A DNA stretch of 64,000 nt from Diospyros lotus (lineage: Eukaryota > Streptophyta > Magnoliopsida > Ericales > Ebenaceae). The DNA lies in assembly GCF_014633365.1 (NCBI RefSeq), contig NC_068346.1, positions 13,351,030-13,415,029 of the forward strand, in the 5' to 3' direction. Positions 1 to 12,600 of the stretch are shown here, piece by piece. Position 1 is the stretch's first letter. Each line of letters starts with the position of its first letter. Below the pieces are notes generated by a model that was not told the DNA's origin, made no database searches, and worked only from the letters and a program-made list of their open reading frames with translations. A program made the translations under genes and the position numbers.

Positions 1-1071
1 AATATCTAATATCTAATCATAATGATTGCAATCCTAATGATTTGCCAATTGACCCTTTTTGGTTGAGATATTCTTCCCTGATCTGCAACTGACGATGCCT
101 GCTTTGGACAGCAGTGCCGGCAAATGTCAGCCGCTAATCCTAAGCGAAGGCGCTCATTTTATATGCCGCCCCGACGACGATGAGTTGTAAATCAGCACAA
201 AGTCTTGTCCAAAGCAATGAAGGCCATTTCATCATTGAGATGACAATTAACAACTGCTTGTAGTGGTAAATAACACTCCCTTTTAATGCTAATTTGAATT
301 AAAAAAAATCTACCAAAGTATTGCCTTTTTAAAATGAAAAAAAAACAATAAATCAAATATATATACACATAAATCAAATGAAAAGAGAGAGACAGATCCA
401 ACGTCCTAGATTGGTGGGTTGATGACGAACCACACAGTTGAGTGAGAGTACCGGCCGAAATGGATTCTTCCGTTGGGGTTGAGATAGACTACCACTCGAA
501 TGATGACGCCTCACATTCTAAGGTTCCCCGGCACTCTCTGCATTCCACCACACAAGAAGCTGCGCTTGTGGGCGTCATACAATCAGTCACACGTCCAAAA
601 AATTGGCCTCAAACCAACCAAATCAAAAAATTGGCCTTGCACCAAACACTCAGTCAGCGAGTTCAACTACAAATTTACTTCACTTTGACTTCGACTCTCT
701 TTTCTTCACTGATATAGTTAGTGATGAAGGGCTGAAATGATTTCAATCGAACTTTGTCCTATCGCATGATTATTCCCAATTTCCCCCCTTTCCATAATAG
801 CAACGACTTCCGACGCGTGACAAAATACCCACTAATTCTGAGTACATAAAAAGATGCCCCGGTAAAGTAATTGCCTAGAAATAATTCCCTCGACTGGGGG
901 GAAAAAACAATTCTCCGTCGCTTTCCTTATCAGTGGATCTGCGGGAGGCTGGAGCCTCATCCTGATTGATGGCTGGCAGATGGGGTCTTGGCTTGGACTT
1001 TAGTTAGCAGCGTCTGGCGCTTTTTAATTTATTATTATTTATTATTTTATTCACTGTGTCGACCGCCCTTT
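1..1071. other. Upstream region of the F-box/kelch gene, no gene seen
   Basis: I recognise no coding sequence here. The open frames are short, overlap on both strands and resemble nothing I know. The stretch ends in the core promoter of the downstream plus-strand gene, so its right part is probably proximal promoter. No repeat boundaries were found. Confidence 0.5.
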
Positions 1072-1079
1072 CTATAAAT
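1072..1079 (+). promoter_or_regulatory. Candidate TATA box of the F-box/kelch gene
   Basis: The sequence ctataaat lies in a C-rich context, about 20-40 bases before a pyrimidine-rich stretch where plant transcription often starts. A good 5' leader with a donor-like site (ctcag/gtaact at 1190/1191) follows. Distance and order fit a plant core promoter. The transcription start was not determined. Confidence 0.5.
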
Positions 1080-1099
1080 CCTCATCCCGGGCGGGCTCA

Positions 1100-3132
1100 C
1101 ACGACTTGCCCCAGCCCTTAATTACACGCGTCTTTCTCTGTTCGTTTTCGATTCACGAAGAAGCTCTTCGCCGATTCACCTATTTCTCAGGTAACTCGGA
1201 AAGCTTCTCCGATCTCTGTCCCTCTCTCTGTTTCGAGACTCGAAACCGCCGTTTTTGGGCTTGCTAAGAGTGAATCTGGTTGTTGTGTTGTTTCACTAGA
1301 TCGCCGCTTATATCCGTAATATACACGTAGAGTTTGAACCTTTTGGTATTTTTAGTAAATTTTTGACGCTCCTATTTTACAGACGGTTCACTTCTTACAC
1401 ATACTCAAATCAGCCAAGTTTTTGTTTGCTAGAAACAAAGATGGCTTCCGGGAGCTTTCCGGGGAAACATTTGTTCTTGGTATAGGCTGAGATTCGCCCT
1501 ATTTGAATATAACATGATCTGCCCTTTTATTTTGTTTCTTTTGTCGATTTATTGATTTTAATCAGTTTAACTGAGACAATCAATCAATCAATCTCTGACT
1601 TCGACGTTAGAAGAACTTGTTACTTAGCTTACAGGCAATTTTGTTTTCGATTCATTTGCCGCCTATAAAAAAATCTAACGGATCCGTTAACGTTTGGCTT
1701 GTAAATCTCAGCTGGTAGCCATACATCTCAAGTGTTCGTTCTTCTGGGACCAGTTTAGGTTTTCTGAATTCCAGTTTGTTACTCGACGCTTTTCGCCCTT
1801 ATGTTATTCTGTTCATTTTTAGTAAGTCTGATGTGCACAATGCAATTGAGCAGATCTATTGGTCATTTGCTTCTCTAACTTTCCCCTTTCTTCTATTCCT
1901 TGCGTATACAAATGGTTTCTTTTTCCCCCTTATTTGGGGGTGGGTGGGTGGGTTTGGTGGGTAGCTGAAGTGTGAACTTGTTTTTCGGCCTTTAAGAAAT
2001 TGGTTAAGTCGTTTAAAACGATTGAACTTATGCGGTTGCTTGGAATTTCCATCTGATTATTTTATCCATTTTCATGCCAACTTCAAGTTATCGCTTACTT
2101 GGAATTTCCATCTGATTATTTTATCCATTTTCCCGCCAACTTCAAGTTATCGCTTACTTGGACTGATTTTAGACTTTATTTTTCTCAAATACAAAGAACT
2201 TGTAGGCAGCTTCCATATTGGCGTGCCTAGTTGTTGAACCGTACTTGTTAAAGACAGTTAAATCTCCAACTTTCTTCAATTGTTTTGAATATGGAGCGTG
2301 TATTTTTGATAACAACGAGAAGTCGCAGCTACTACCTTTCAAGTGTGCACTAGGTAAATACATGAGGTATATGCAATACTCTACAACCTATGAGCACTAG
2401 CTACCAGGTAAGCACGCAGAAACCTTTGTCTAGGGTCACGCTTAGGGATGTTTGACCACTGATTCCAGAGGAGTCAGTTATAGCCTCTTACCAATATGGT
2501 GCGTGATAGTAAATCATAGAACTCTTTATCTACAAGCCATAACATTCAACTTACTGGTGAGATAAATTTTGTTGTTATAGGTGATTATTGACTGTGACCG
2601 GTCACTTGAACAAAATGGAGGTTACAGGGGGCTAAACTTGTCCAGTTCTATGGCCTTGCGTGGTATTGCTCTATGTCTTTTTCCGCAATGTTTTCTACTT
2701 TTTTCTACTCTGATCGTTAGTTTACGTTATTCCTTCTCCTGTTTGCAAATTGGGTGGCTTCAACTTTGTATAACTTATGCAGACATTTCTGCAATGTGCG
2801 GGGGAAGAAATAATTCAAGCAAAGTAGAAATCAGCTTTACCTTTGGCAGGACAACTAAGAACGACCAACATAGAAACAGGACAACTGGCATGGAATTTGA
2901 ATCAGACTGGACAACACATAGAAAGTCATCCCTATTTACAGCTGAAGCGATACGTTCTGCAACATCTTTCATGCCTTGGTCTGGTGAAATCTCTATATGT
3001 GAAGGATATCACGAATTTCTCTAGTCAAATGGTGGCATTGGTTTGTTGATATTTGCTTTTGAGAGAATTATTTGTTCACCCATGGGAGTTGCATCAGCCT
3101 ATCAGCTTTTGGGTAGCTCTACAATCTAGAAA
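1100..3132 (+). other. 5' leader of the F-box/kelch gene with probable leader intron(s)
   Basis: About 2 kb separates the TATA box from the start codon at 3133. The first leader exon probably ends at 1190, where ctcag is followed by gtaact. One possible acceptor is the ttatag before 2581; others are possible, so the leader splicing is unresolved. Open frames inside (for example 2581-3024) do not look like known proteins. A long leader intron is common in plant genes and may affect expression, but that is inference. Confidence 0.4.
2041..2158 (+). repeat. Direct tandem duplication, 2 x 59 bp
   Basis: Two adjacent 59-bp copies (2041-2099 and 2100-2158) are identical except for two bases near the middle (tcatg versus tcccg). 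The repeat lies in the presumed leader intron of the F-box/kelch gene. It looks like a simple local duplication and does not match any of the mobile-element ends in the window. Confidence 0.9.
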
Positions 3133-5363
3133 ATGCCTGGTCTTGTTTGTCGAAAGAAGAGACTGGCAGAATCAAGTATGTGTTTCACCGATTCTGTCCA
3201 ACAGGAAACCACAACTCATACAAAAAGCAATCCATTTTCAACTTCTCAGATCACTGATGAATTTCTCAGTCCCATCTTACCTGGTCTCCCTGATGATGTG
3301 GCAAAGTATTGCCTTGCTCTTGTCCCTCGTTCCAACTTCCCGGCTATGGGTGGTGTCTGCAAACGGTGGAGGTCATTTATACAAAGCAAAGAATTCATCA
3401 CTGTTCGGAAACTTTCTGGCATGCTTGAGGAGTGGCTCTATGTCCTCACTATGGATAGTGAAGGTAAGGGGAGCTGCTGGGAGGTTTTGGATTGTCTGGG
3501 ACAAAAACATAGAGAAGTCCCACCAATGCCTGGCCCTGTCAAGGCTGGTTTTGGGGTAGTAGTTCTTAATGGCAAACTTCTTGTCATGGCTGGCTACTCA
3601 ATGAAAGATGGAACCGGGCATGCCTCTGCAGATGTTTACCAGTATGATTCTTGCCTCAATGGGTATGTTTACCACAACTCATGTGTACATGCGTGCATAT
3701 TTACCATGCTTATGCTTTTTTTTTTTTTTTTCCTAGGATCCAACTGTTCAATCTGTTTTACTTGAAGTTAAGCAAAGGTCATTGTGGCCTGTAGTGCTCC
3801 GTTTTCATGGATAGAGGTTTTTGGACATTTATCTTTAGTAGTCTGCTCACATTATAACATGTTTTTACACTTTATGTGCAAGCTTATCAATTGGGACCTC
3901 CCATTAGGTAAATTCTGAGACCGAGGCTTTGTAAAATTCACGGTAGAATTGGGTGTTAGCTGTGTTATTTTCACTTGAGAACGGTGTAGATTTAAGTTAA
4001 CAAGACTATTCTTCACCTAATAGTTTCATTTTGTTCTGAGATCATGTTGGCTTCCTAGAATCATTTGTAAAACCCAGAGAAAAGGAGAAATAAGTCACTG
4101 AAGGTCTTGGTGAGTGTAGGCCTGCAATAGAGCTTTGATTTTTGCTTGAACCCCCACCCACCCAAATAATAGAAAAATCTTCTTGCTCTTCTTGTTTGGA
4201 CTGTTAGGTAGCCCACAACCAGTGTATAATTGATTGGATCTTGTAATATAAATTCTAGATACAATGATTACCAAACTAAAATATATTTAGCTGGCCTCAT
4301 TCAGTGGGATTATCGCTTGGTTGTTGTTGTTGTTGATGATGTTCTATATTTATAACCATTTTTTGGTTTTGTCCTCCATTTAGTGGCTCCATTTAATCAA
4401 TCAGCCATCTCCAACCGTAATGAAGAAAATCATATCTGACTAAATCATATCAGCCATCTCATTTTTAGGGATTGTTAGATGCCATAAATAGTTTCTATAT
4501 GCAAGCATCATCCATTTGTTATGGTGTGACTAAATCATATCTGACTATTGTTTCCTTCTTGTCATTTTTATTCCTAGATATTAGTTTGTAAAAAACTAAA
4601 AGAATTTCTGAGGCACCCCTCCCCCCCCAAAAAAAAGTAAAATAAAAAGAAAAGGTGAACCTTGCAAGAATTTGTTTTTTTTTTTTTCAAGTAGCTATCC
4701 TCCCAACAATGTGCAATATTCTTGTACAATTGCAGGTGGAGCAAAGTAACAAACATGAATGTGGCGCGTTACGACTTTGCTTGTGCTGAAGTTAATGGTA
4801 TGGTTTATGCAGTCGGGGGCTATGGGACAGAGGGGGAGTCTCTGTCCAGTGCCGAGGTGTACAATCCTGATGACAACAAGTGGACTTTAATTGATAGTCT
4901 TCGCCGTCCAAGATGGGGCTGCTTTGCCTGTGGGTTTGAGGGGAAGCTTTACGTTATGGGTGGAAGGTCAAGCTTCACAATTGGAAACTCAAAGTGTGTT
5001 GATGTGTATAACCCAGAAAGACACTCTTGGTGTGAAATGAAAAACGGGTGTGTCATGGTTACCGCTCATGCTGTGCTGGGGAAGCAGCTATTTTGTATGG
5101 AGTGGAAGAATCAGCGGAAACTAACAATCTTCAATGCAGAGGACAATACATGGAAGATGGTGCCTATTCCTGTTACGGGAAGCTTGAGAATTGGTTTTCG
5201 GTTTGGGATACTGGACGGGAAGCTCTTGTTATTCTCGCTAGAGGAAGGCCCTGGTTATCACACCCTGTTATATGATCCTAATGCATCTCCGGGCTCCGAA
5301 TGGCAGACTTCTAGGATAAAGCCATCTGGGTTGTGCTTGTGCAGTGTCACGATCAAGGCATAA
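3133..5363 (+). CDS. F-box/kelch-repeat protein (At1g67480-like), 2 exons
   Basis: Coding exons are 3133-3662 and 4736-5363. They join in phase (GG/G) to give 385 aa, close to the roughly 376 aa of Arabidopsis At1g67480. The start context and first residues (MPGLV) agree with that protein. The F-box lies near residues 48-90 (LPGLPDDVAKYCLALVP, then VCKRWRSF). Kelch repeats fill the rest, with GKLLVMAGYS, MVYAVGGYGTEGES and KLYVMGGRSSF as blade signatures, and the protein ends CSVTIKA. F-box proteins dock on SKP1 in SCF ubiquitin ligases and the kelch propeller is expected to bind the substrate; the substrate is not evident. Donor GG/gtatgt and acceptor ttgcag/GTGG are canonical. No frameshift or stop was seen. 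Confidence 0.93.
4281..4342 (+). repeat. 3'-tail fragment of an RTE-type LINE
   Basis: In the kelch-gene intron, a stretch reading roughly agctggcctcattcagtggg and ending in a TTG run matches the 3' end of the full-length LINE at 56173-59400 and of other fragments in the window (pattern: cctagtgggat, then TTG repeats). Only the tail is left, as expected for a 5'-truncated insertion. Confidence 0.6.
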
Positions 5364-6607
5364 ATAAGCTAAGCTAAGCTGCGTTTCTGTTTAAAAAGTG
5401 AAATATGATATTAGGACGGCGGCTTATGTTAGTTACTTTGCTGGGCGGTTTGGGTTGAAACTAGTATGGTTCCTATTCTCACCATTGATATTCAGCTGTC
5501 TGTTTTTGCTATAATGATCACTGGATTTTAGATCATTCTGCTTCAGTTGTTATGCTATTACTCTATGTTAAGAGTATATTGTGTTTCGGTGGTTTCAGTT
5601 AGTTTCAATTGAATGAATGAGTGCCTTTTTTGTTTCTCACTCTTGAGAGCCCATTTGTTCAATTTTAATTTTAATTTATGATCTGATCTTGACAAAGCTG
5701 TAGATTTTTTGTCATTTCTTATTTTAATTGAAAATTAAAAATTGAACACATTGGTCGTGTGCCCATTTAGATCAACAACGAAAACTTAATAAATCACTCG
5801 ACCAGCAATTTTATATGCTCATCCCTCATCTTCATTTTTTCCCCCATTTTATGATTTCCTCCTGAGGTTGAGGTTGAGTTTTTTTTTTTTTTTAATTAAA
5901 AATATTTTATTATTTAATACTCAAAAATAACTTAAAACAACAATTTTTCTGGTATTTGGAACTGTCTGTAAATATTATGTTAACATTAAAAAATATAACC
6001 GAATGGAATAAAATAAAATGAAAAAAATAACATTATTTTGAAGGTTTATTTGGGAGAAAGTAATAAAAAAAAATGGAGCCAAAAAAGAAGAGTTGAAAAA
6101 AATGAATATAAAATATTTCTTTTTATTTCAGAAAGTAATAAAAATAAATAGAATAAAAGGATGATAAATAATAAATGACAGTTTTACCTTTTTAATAAAA
6201 AATAGAATATGATTTGAGTTAATTTAAAAAAAAAACCCTTAATGTTACGGTTGGTTTGTCTTATAAAACTATATTATTATTGTGTTATATTGTGTTTTTT
6301 TGTTATTGTAGTAAATTATATTATAGTGTGTTTTTCGTTATTCTAGTGCAAAAATAAGTAATTAATTATGAATTTTACTATAAGCTTCTTTGTTTTTAAT
6401 TAGTTTAATTTAATTTTGTAAAAACTATGGCTTAAAAACAAAACTGTAAACTTGATCAAGTATTATTTTTATTTGTTTAAATTGGAAAAGAATAATTAAT
6501 TGTGCTTCAAGACAGAAGGGGCAAGAGAGGAAAGATTGAAGCATCACGCTCTTAATTCCCTGCTGACATTGAAAATGGCGGCAATTGGGCGTCATTCTCT
6601 CTCGCTC
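5364..6607. other. Intergenic region, kelch gene 3' flank to NUP54 promoter
   Basis: The first part is the 3' untranslated region of the kelch gene. From about 5850 to 6480 the sequence is very AT-rich with homopolymer runs. I see no gene or mobile-element ends. The last 150 bases are the NUP54 promoter and leader. Confidence 0.6.
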
Positions 6608-6615
6608 TAGGGTTT
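6608..6615 (-). promoter_or_regulatory. telo-box motif in the NUP54 leader/promoter
   Basis: The plus strand reads tagggttt, which is AAACCCTA on the minus strand. This motif is known from promoters of plant genes active in dividing cells. It lies about 50 bases before the start codon, next to a pyrimidine-rich leader. A function here is inference. Confidence 0.35.
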
Positions 6616-6625
6616 TACTTCTCTC

Positions 6626-6650
6626 TCTGCTCTGCTCTGCTCTGCTCTGT
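6626..6650 (+). repeat. TCTGC pentanucleotide microsatellite in NUP54 leader
   Basis: About five copies of ctctg in tandem lie just before the NUP54 start codon, within a CT-rich leader. The repeat number is likely to vary between individuals. Confidence 0.8.
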
Positions 6651-6663
6651 TCTGAAAGCTAAA

Positions 6664-9600
6664 ATGTTCGGAGTTCAGGCGTCGTCGTCGGCCTTCGGGA
6701 CGCCGTCGGTAACCCCAGCATTCGGAACTCCCTCCTCCACGCCGGCCTTCGGAGCCTCTTCCTCCATGCCAGCATTCGGAACTCCTTCCTCTACTCCAGC
6801 CTTCGGCACCCCATCGACGCCGGCCTTCGCCACCGGCTTCGGCACGTCGCTCTTCTCAACTCCATTTTCACAACAACAACAACAACAGCAACCGCAAACC
6901 TCACTGTTTCAACCCCACCACCAACAACAACAGCAACAGACCCCCAGCCTATTCGGCTTCTCCACCCCATTCAGCGCCCCAGCACCGTCCACTGCTACTC
7001 CTTTTGCAAATGCTCAGACTCAGTTGACCACTCAGATGGCCCCCGTGGCTCCTCTTCCCTTCTCTCTCGCCGATCGCGACATCCAGGTAGTAAAGTTCTT
7101 CCATCTGACCCCTAAGATCTCTGATATAATCAACCCTAGTTTTCTGTTTGAAATTTTTGGCGCTGAGTTATTTATTCGTTGTTTTCTTGTAGGCCATTGT
7201 TGATGCTTATAAGGAGGATCCTGGAAACCCTAAGTACGCTTTTAAGGTTTAATCTCGTCTTCCTTTTTCTCTGAACTAGTTAGTTAACTCGCAATAATCT
7301 TCTCTTGCTTTGCTTACTAACAAAAAAAGTTATCAAACAATTAAGAAGAAAATAGATAATGAATTTTATGAGTCGTTTATGTAACTTCAGAACAAAGAAA
7401 AAATTACTTCACTGCGTTGGGAGTGTTACTTGGTTGAGCAACATTGACCTTTTTGGGTTAACCACCCTTACGTATATCAAGGACACCCCCTTAACTAAAA
7501 TTGGATGAGTTGAGCACTTTGGGTATCAATATCCAATCATTTCAATGTTATCACCCAACTTGTGATGCTAATGAGGTAAATTCGTTCCCTAAAAATTGGT
7601 TGTAGAACGAAAACAATCTAGAAATGCCCTTCCAAACTATTTTTAGTCTTGAATTTGACAGTAGCAGTTAAGGTTGACTGAAGTATGTGTTGGGTTAAGG
7701 ATGCTATTCTACTAGCTGGCTATGTTATCCTGAATATGAATTCACATTGTTGATTCATAACCATACCTTTTAGTTTCATCAAGTAAGATCGTAGTTTAGG
7801 TGTTCAACTTGGACTAACGCTCATCTTATTTGTTATCCTTTTTGATATTTTTGTTTGAATACTTTTTTAAGTCTTCTTGCAACCAAAATGAGCACAGGGG
7901 ACTCAGAGGTTTATTGGATTTTTTTGTTGGTTTCTCAGCATTTATTATTCAGCGTAACTGAACAACAATTTAGGATAAAGCCTGCTGGTGTATCAGATGT
8001 GAGTTGACTAACTAAGCTTCTGTTTGTTAATTCCTTCACATCTTAGAAGTTTATGGATTTATTTTTGTGGCTTATGTTGCTAAGTTTGGAAAATAGTTTA
8101 CATCACCAGATCATGTGGGCAGAAGCAATGGGGAAGCTAGAGGGCATGGATAGTTCTAACCGGGAACGCCTTTGGCCTCAGCTTGTTCAGGGTTTCAAAG
8201 ATCTTTCTCAACGCCTGAAGGTACTTTTTTACTATTGTTATGTGAATTTTGTCTATAGCTACTAAAGGGAGGTAATGAAGTAAACTTGAGAAATAGATCC
8301 ATAGAGAGAACAAGATGGGTCCTAAATCTAAAATTTGTTGAGTTTTGGTTTTGATCTACAAATCCTATCTCAAGATAATTTCAACACTGTATTTGTATCT
8401 TATACTTGTTTGCTCATTTATGCTATTGTCTAGGGTTGCAATTTGAAACGTATTAATAAGGAGATTCTTCATTGTTTGGGGAGTTAATTCGCCATATCCA
8501 CTGTATTTTTTACAAATATAATATGCACATGTATTGTTATGGTTGATGTGTGGCCATACAAGATCTAATGTAATAAGGTTGGAGTGCTGCCTATGAGGAT
8601 AAGATGAGGAAGTTGTTATTAAAATGGTTTGGACATGCAAGAAGAAGACCAATGGAAGCACCTATGAGGTGAGCGGATGAAATGGAGAAAATTTGTAGCA
8701 AAAGAGGGAAAGGAGACCAATGAGAACTTGATGAGACACCCTTAGACATGGCACAAGATATAATAGTCTTATAAAAGATATGGCCATGGTTAGATTTCAT
8801 TGGAGATCTAGATTTTATATAGCTGACCCAACCTAGTGGGATTGAGGCTTGTGATTGTTGTTGATGATATGCTCATGTATTTGCTTCATGCATGGTTTAT
8901 TTTTTCCCCTTCTATTTGCATGTTGATTGGTTAGGATAATGCCACTCAAGTGTCAAATGATATCTTTACCATTCAGGTTTTGGGTAAATTGAAGGGCTCA
9001 TTTGAATATCAAGATGATTAGAAAGGCCACATGGATCTCTTTGTTCTAAAAATTCTTAATTTGATCCCAATTTTCTTTTGAGGTGTATGTTAAACACATG
9101 GAAGTAAAAACAATCTGATAATTATGGTCTCTACTATATATTGATTTTTATCTTAACCTAAACGGTCCTAGTAGTTGGTTATGCATATTTTTAGTACATA
9201 CAATTGTTTTAGATTACAAGATAATCAATGTACTAATACTTGATTATTTTTTCATGTAACCCATAACAACAACAAACATTTCAAGTCTTAATATATTCAA
9301 TACAACTAATCAAGTTACTAATACTTTATCATTTTTATCTATGGCAATACTTTTTGTAAGGTCATTATAACCTATGTATTGCCTAAGATTTTCACCGAGT
9401 TTTTCTTAGTCTTTCCCTACTTCTTTTGTTTCAAAACTTCTTTTATGTCATCTATCTCTTCATAGGAACATCTATAGGCCTTATTTTTTCATGATCATAT
9501 TATCTTTAATTGTACCTCACATATTTTATTCTTAGTAGGAGCCACTTTGACCTAAGTACAAGCAATTGTATTTCTAATTGTCTTTTCTTGTATAGTTGCA

Positions 9601-12600
9601 TATCTATTATTGTGCTGTCATCTTAATTATGCGTATATTTTTCACATTTTGGTCCTTTGTTGATACTTTGTGTTACAAACATGGATGATTTGTCATTTGA
9701 GAAAAGTTCCTGTTTTGACTTTTAAAGGAATTTTACAATTGCATAAAATGCCAAAAGTACTTATCTACTATAATTATTCTGCCCTAATTTGTGACTAACA
9801 TTCTCAAGAACTCATCTTTTTGGATAATTGATCCGGAATTTTAGAATTGTTTACTTTTTGCAATGGCTTAATTTTCAGGTCCCCTCCCCTTCCCTCTCCC
9901 TAGAGATGTCAAAAGGGCCGGGCGGCCCAGCCCGGGATGGGCCCGGCTATGGCCTGGCCCATCACTGTTCAAACGGGCCAGGCCGGGCCAAAGAATTTGG
10001 GCCCACAGTCCGACCCGTTGGGACCTTATGGGCCGGGCTCATGAGGCCCACTGGGCCCGGCCCATTGGGATCTTATATATTCCCAACGTTCCTTGCTCAT
10101 TTATTTTTTTAACTATGTTATTTTTTATTAATTATTGATATTGGATGCTAAAAAATTTACATTTCGCAATATATATAAATAATAATCATCAATATATTTA
10201 AAATTTCTAAGCTAAATTTTTTATATATTTAAATTATAAATAAACATTCTCCTTTTTATATGTGCATTCTTTTTCATATCAATTCATAAGAAAATTTACA
10301 AGGCATATAGAATTTTGAAATATAAAGTCATAAAATTGTTTAAAAAAAAAAAAGAAAAAAAATAATTTTTATATATGCATTATTTTGATATTTATATATG
10401 TATTATTTTTTAAAAAAATTATTTTAAAAAAGAAAAAGGGGTCGGGCCTGGCCCGACCCGCTAGGCCCTGTGGGCTAAGGCCCACAAGCCCGCTAGGCCC
10501 ATGGGCTGGGTTGGCCCGGCCCGACCCGACCCAGCCCCCCTACAGGGGGGCTGTGGGTCGGGTCCTACCCACAGCAAAAGGGGCCGGACTGGGCCCGGCC
10601 CTTTTAGTAAATGGCCTGGCCTGTCCCGGTTAAAAAGCCCGTGGGCCGGCCCGGCTCTTTTGACATCTCTACCTCTCTCCCCTTTCTCTCTAGAGTGATG
10701 CGGGAAGAGGGGGGGGTTTCAGAGCATAACAAAATTTTTTAACCACATGGTTATCTATTTTCAAATTTTGAAACTGCTTTGTTTTGGGAACTTTTATTTC
10801 CAGTCTCTCTCATCTTCAGTCCTAGCACTGAAGCATAACAAAGTAAAATATAAGGTAAAACATACAACACCATCAAATTCTCAAAAAATAAAAAAGGATG
10901 TATGGATTGGATCTGTTAGATCTGAATCTGACTAGATAAGATTTGATTAGCAATTGAATCTATTGGATCAAATTCTATTGGATCTATGCGTTGAATCATG
11001 ACTATGAACAAATGAATCAGGATCAGAGCTTGATTGGATTGAGATCCAATCTGATTAGTTGACAGATCCATTGTCTAGTTAGTTTATTCATGTCTAGTTA
11101 AAGGAATCCCTCAGTGGGGATCTTCCATTTTAACCTTCGGCATTGGGGAAGTTCCTTGTTCTGCCTGTGTTAGTGGACATGAAGGTTGCAGCTCCTTAAT
11201 TATTCAAGTTTAGGTACCTTGTTGGTCTTGCTGACCTGATATCCCACAAATATTTTTAGGTTGACATTGATCTTGATGACCTGACATTCATGATAAATGG
11301 ATTTTTTAATTGTTCTGATAGAAAGTTGTTCTATAATTATATAATGATTTGTTATATTTGGCTGGTGCAGCTTCAGGATGAAGTTATACTCTCTGATGCT
11401 GAGAGATTGCAGATGATTCAAAACAATGTGAAAATGGTACTCTGTGTGCATATGCAGTTTTCATGTGTTTTGACATGCATCATGGATATGTAATGTTCAA
11501 TTTCATGTATTGCAGCTTCAAAGGCACTTCCAAGCTGACACTCTTCCTTGGATAGAAAGAATGAGACAGAAAGAGCAAGGTCTTCAAAGGCGCCTATTAA
11601 GGGTGGGATTTAGCTCCATAATGGATAAACTTTTTTTTTTCTAAGTACAATGGATTAACTCTTAAATGTACTTTTAAGTGTAGATATAAACTATCAATGT
11701 AGTTTCACAAGAAGCTAGGTCTTGTTTGCTTGGTTGGGTTAATTGTCAGAATGCGGTGCACTTTAATGGCCCATTTGGTTGTGGATAACTTGGACGTAAT
11801 ACCATCTGTAGTGGTAAATGGTAATACCATGTTTGGGATGGAAAATGGGTGGGGTATAAGTTGACACATTTAGAACAAATACTGCTCTATGAAAGCCATC
11901 CCTTTATATTATATATATAATATAGTATATATAATTATATATATAACTATATGAATATACATTCCTTTCAGTGAATGGGCAGTTTGGTCATTTTCCATTT
12001 AATGCCAAGTAATACCTCATTCACATTTTCACACAGCAAACATGAAATACTTATGACCTCAAATAATACCTCCTTTGCCAAACATTGGATACTGTTTTTT
12101 AATCCCATCACTATTCTATCTGTGAACCAAACAGGCTGTAAATGGTTTAAGCATCATGGTTGGGGAACACTTCTATGGTATGCTTGAATAGCTTTGTTGT
12201 CATCTACTTGAATTTCCACCATGCTCGTGTATTATCATATTTGCCACTTCTCGCATCTGTCTCCTGCGTGCTTTTTGATCATTCATGTGAAAAATTGATT
12301 CATGCCACTTGTTCTTGTTTTTCTTACATGTTTGTTGTTTTGTTGAAAAGGCTATGAGAATAATTGAGGCATTGGAGGGAAGAGGGTGCAGGGTGCCTTT
12401 AATGAAAGGAGAAGCTGAATTGGCCGAGAAGTTGGCTGCAATAACTAGGCAGGTTGGTATATCTTGCCTTCTGTTTTAACACATGGTATTTTCTTGGCTT
12501 GTCAAAATGAATCATACTGACGAGCAGATGCCGATACAGTTGAAAGGTTCTGGGGCAGAACTTTCAAGGAGGGTGCAGAATCTTCTCACTATAGCACGCT

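Noticed and set aside
2581..3024. 147-codon open frame upstream of the kelch gene
   Set aside because: No family resemblance. It lies in the leader/leader-intron region, and the real protein starts at 3133 where the family sequence begins.
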